Shown here one piece after another: positions 47,640 through 48,920 of a stretch of 48,920 nt of DNA. The notes below the pieces were generated by a model. It was not told the origin of the DNA and did not search any database. It worked only from the letters and a program-made list of their open reading frames with translations. Both the position numbers and the translations under genes were made by a program. This stretch comes from Mycobacterium sp. (GTDB lineage Bacteria; Actinomycetota; Actinomycetes; Mycobacteriales; Mycobacteriaceae), in assembly GCA_019236925.1 (NCBI GenBank), contig JAFAID010000522.1:1-48920 (forward strand), given 5' to 3'. The stretch's first letter is position 1; every line of letters begins with the position of its first letter.

Positions 47640-48920
47640 CAGGTGATCCGATCGATGATCAGTGGTCGCCGGACGGCTGGAGTGTCGACGACACTCCAGC
47701 CCGCGTCCAACACGGCCATCGCGGACGCGAAGCGTTCTGGGGTGTCGGTATACAGCGTGAACAGCGGCTCGCCCGCGGCCACTGGCTCTCCCGGACGGCG
47801 GTGGATCCGGATCCCGGCGCCGGGTTGGACCAGCTCACCCGGGCGGGACCGGCCCGCGCCGAGCCGCCAGACCGTCAGCCCCACTGCCATTGCGTCGATA
47901 TGGCCCATTGTGCCGCTCCGACTGGCGGTCACGGTTTCGGAGTACTTACCAACTGGCAACGGTACGGACAAGTCGCCGCCCTGCGCGGCGACGAGCGCGC
48001 GGAATCGGCCCATCGCAGTGCCGTCCTGCAGCGTCTGCGCTGGATCCCGCCCGTCGATGCCGGCGATCTGGAGCATCTCGCGGGCCAACCGAAGCGTCAG
48101 CTCCACCACATCGGGCGGTCCGCCGCCGGCCAGCACCTCCAGTGATTCTGTGACTTCAAGCGCGTTGCCGGCGGTCGCGCCCAGTGGACTGTTCATGTCG
48201 GTCAAGACCGCACAGGCCGGCAGTCCATGCTCTGCGCCCAGCGCCACCATGGTTTCGGCCAGCTCGCGACACTGCGATTCCGACCGCAGCAACGCGCCGG
48301 AACCGACCTTGACGTCGAGCACCAGCGCGCCTGCCCCTTCGGCGATCTTCTTGCTCATCACCGAGCTCGCAATCAGCGGCAGCGACTCGACGGTCGCGGT
48401 GATGTCGCGCAGGGCATAGAGCTTCGCGTCGGCGGGCGCCAACCGGCCGGCCGCGAAGATGGCCGCGCCGATATCGCAAAGTTGTTGGCGCACTTGCTCA
48501 TTACTGAGATTAGCGGTGAAACCGGCGATGGATTCCAACTTGTCCAGGGTGCCGCCGGTGTGGCCGAGTCCGCGGCCTGATGCCTGCGGCACCGCGCCGC
48601 CGCAAGCCGCAACCACCGACACCAGCGGCAGCGTGATCTTGTCTCCGACTCCGCCAGTGGAGTGTTTATCCACGGTCCGCAGCGCATTGCCGTCACGCCG
48701 CAAATCGGTGAAATTCATCCGCTCGCCGGAGGCCGCCATCGCCGCCGTCCATCGCGCGGTCTCGCCGTAGTCCATGCCGCGCAGGAAAATCGCCATCGAT
48801 AGCGCTGACATCTGTTCGTCGGCGATCCGCCCGTTGGTGTAGGCGTCGATGACCCAGTCGATCGCGGCATCCGACAGCCGACCGCCGTCGCGTTTGGTCG
48901 CAATAATCGTCGGCGCGTCG
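47639..48920 (-). CDS. deoA: Thymidine phosphorylase DeoA (5' end outside window)
   Basis: Pyrimidine nucleoside phosphorylase splitting thymidine with phosphate into thymine and deoxyribose-1-phosphate. The frame is open from the stop at 47639 to the window edge, giving 426 residues, probably all but the first five or six. Motifs are the N-terminal [15 protein letters not shown], the phosphate-binding [31 protein letters not shown], and [12 protein letters not shown]. An internal ATG at 48811 is not the start because family residues continue upstream of it. It is translationally coupled to add. Confidence 0.95.
   Translation of the reverse strand, partial: DAPTIIATKRDGGRLSDAAIDWVIDAYTNGRIADEQMSALSMAIFLRGMDYGETARWTAAMAASGERMNFTDLRRDGNALRTVDKHSTGGVGDKITLPLVSVVAACGGAVPQASGRGLGHTGGTLDKLESIAGFTANLSNEQVRQQLCDIGAAIFAAGRLAPADAKLYALRDITATVESLPLIASSVMSKKIAEGAGALVLDVKVGSGALLRSESQCRELAETMVALGAEHGLPACAVLTDMNSPLGATAGNALEVTESLEVLAGGGPPDVVELTLRLAREMLQIAGIDGRDPAQTLQDGTAMGRFRALVAAQGGDLSVPLPVGKYSETVTASRSGTMGHIDAMAVGLTVWRLGAGRSRPGELVQPGAGIRIHRRPGEPVAAGEPLFTLYTDTPERFASAMAVLDAGWSVVDTPAVRRPLIIDRIT

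Overview
The window is about 49 kb of high-GC chromosomal DNA from a Mycobacterium. It is most likely a slow-growing non-tuberculous species: it encodes a PPE protein, a PE-PPE-domain hydrolase, SapM, UsfX/UsfY/SigF and AccD5/AccE5/AccA3. Gene order follows M. tuberculosis Rv3274c (fadE25) to Rv3314c (deoA) almost gene for gene. Locus comparisons here are recalled family knowledge, not database searches. I see no tRNA, rRNA, CRISPR array, insertion sequence or prophage.

Layout. 1-4790: fadE25 (partial), purE, purK, a GtrA-like membrane protein, a bacterial-PH membrane protein and birA. 4853-10987: acyl-CoA carboxylase genes accD5, accE5 and accA3, interleaved with maf, sseA and sufE, then a short GNAT-like protein. 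11004-14315: stress sigma factor locus with a STAS anti-anti-sigma-like gene, sigF, its anti-sigma factor usfX/rsbW, a 49-residue membrane peptide, a ChaB-like (DUF7218) protein, usfY and another membrane protein. Several SigF-type promoters (GGTTT-N15-17-GGGTAT) can be read here. 14399-19011: lysine catabolism cluster lat, lrpA, a DUF1338/HglS-type 2-oxoadipate dioxygenase and pcd. 19023-25824: psiE-like, tetR, the large helicase lhr and nei.

25939-29833 differs from the M. tuberculosis order. Two small secreted proteins, a PPE protein and an orphan PstS-like lipoprotein lie where lpqC and atsB would be, and a fragment of the lpqC 3' end survives at 29246-29362. 29834-36879: pseudouridine synthase, glpD2 (phoY1 is missing in front of it), lpdA, a gamma-glutamylcyclotransferase-like protein, amiA1 and amiB1. 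36947-38508: a MarR regulator diverging from a two-gene operon (TIGR03086-type DinB-like protein and a small alpha/beta-barrel-like protein) around a near-perfect 33-bp palindrome. 38526-48920: nucleoside salvage genes punA, pmmB, upp, add and deoA (partial), interrupted by the PE-PPE hydrolase, sapM, an Rv3311-like acidic protein and an alpha/beta hydrolase.

The least described parts are the SigF locus architecture, the MarR-controlled divergon, the lysine-to-2-hydroxyglutarate module and the replaced lpqC/atsB segment.
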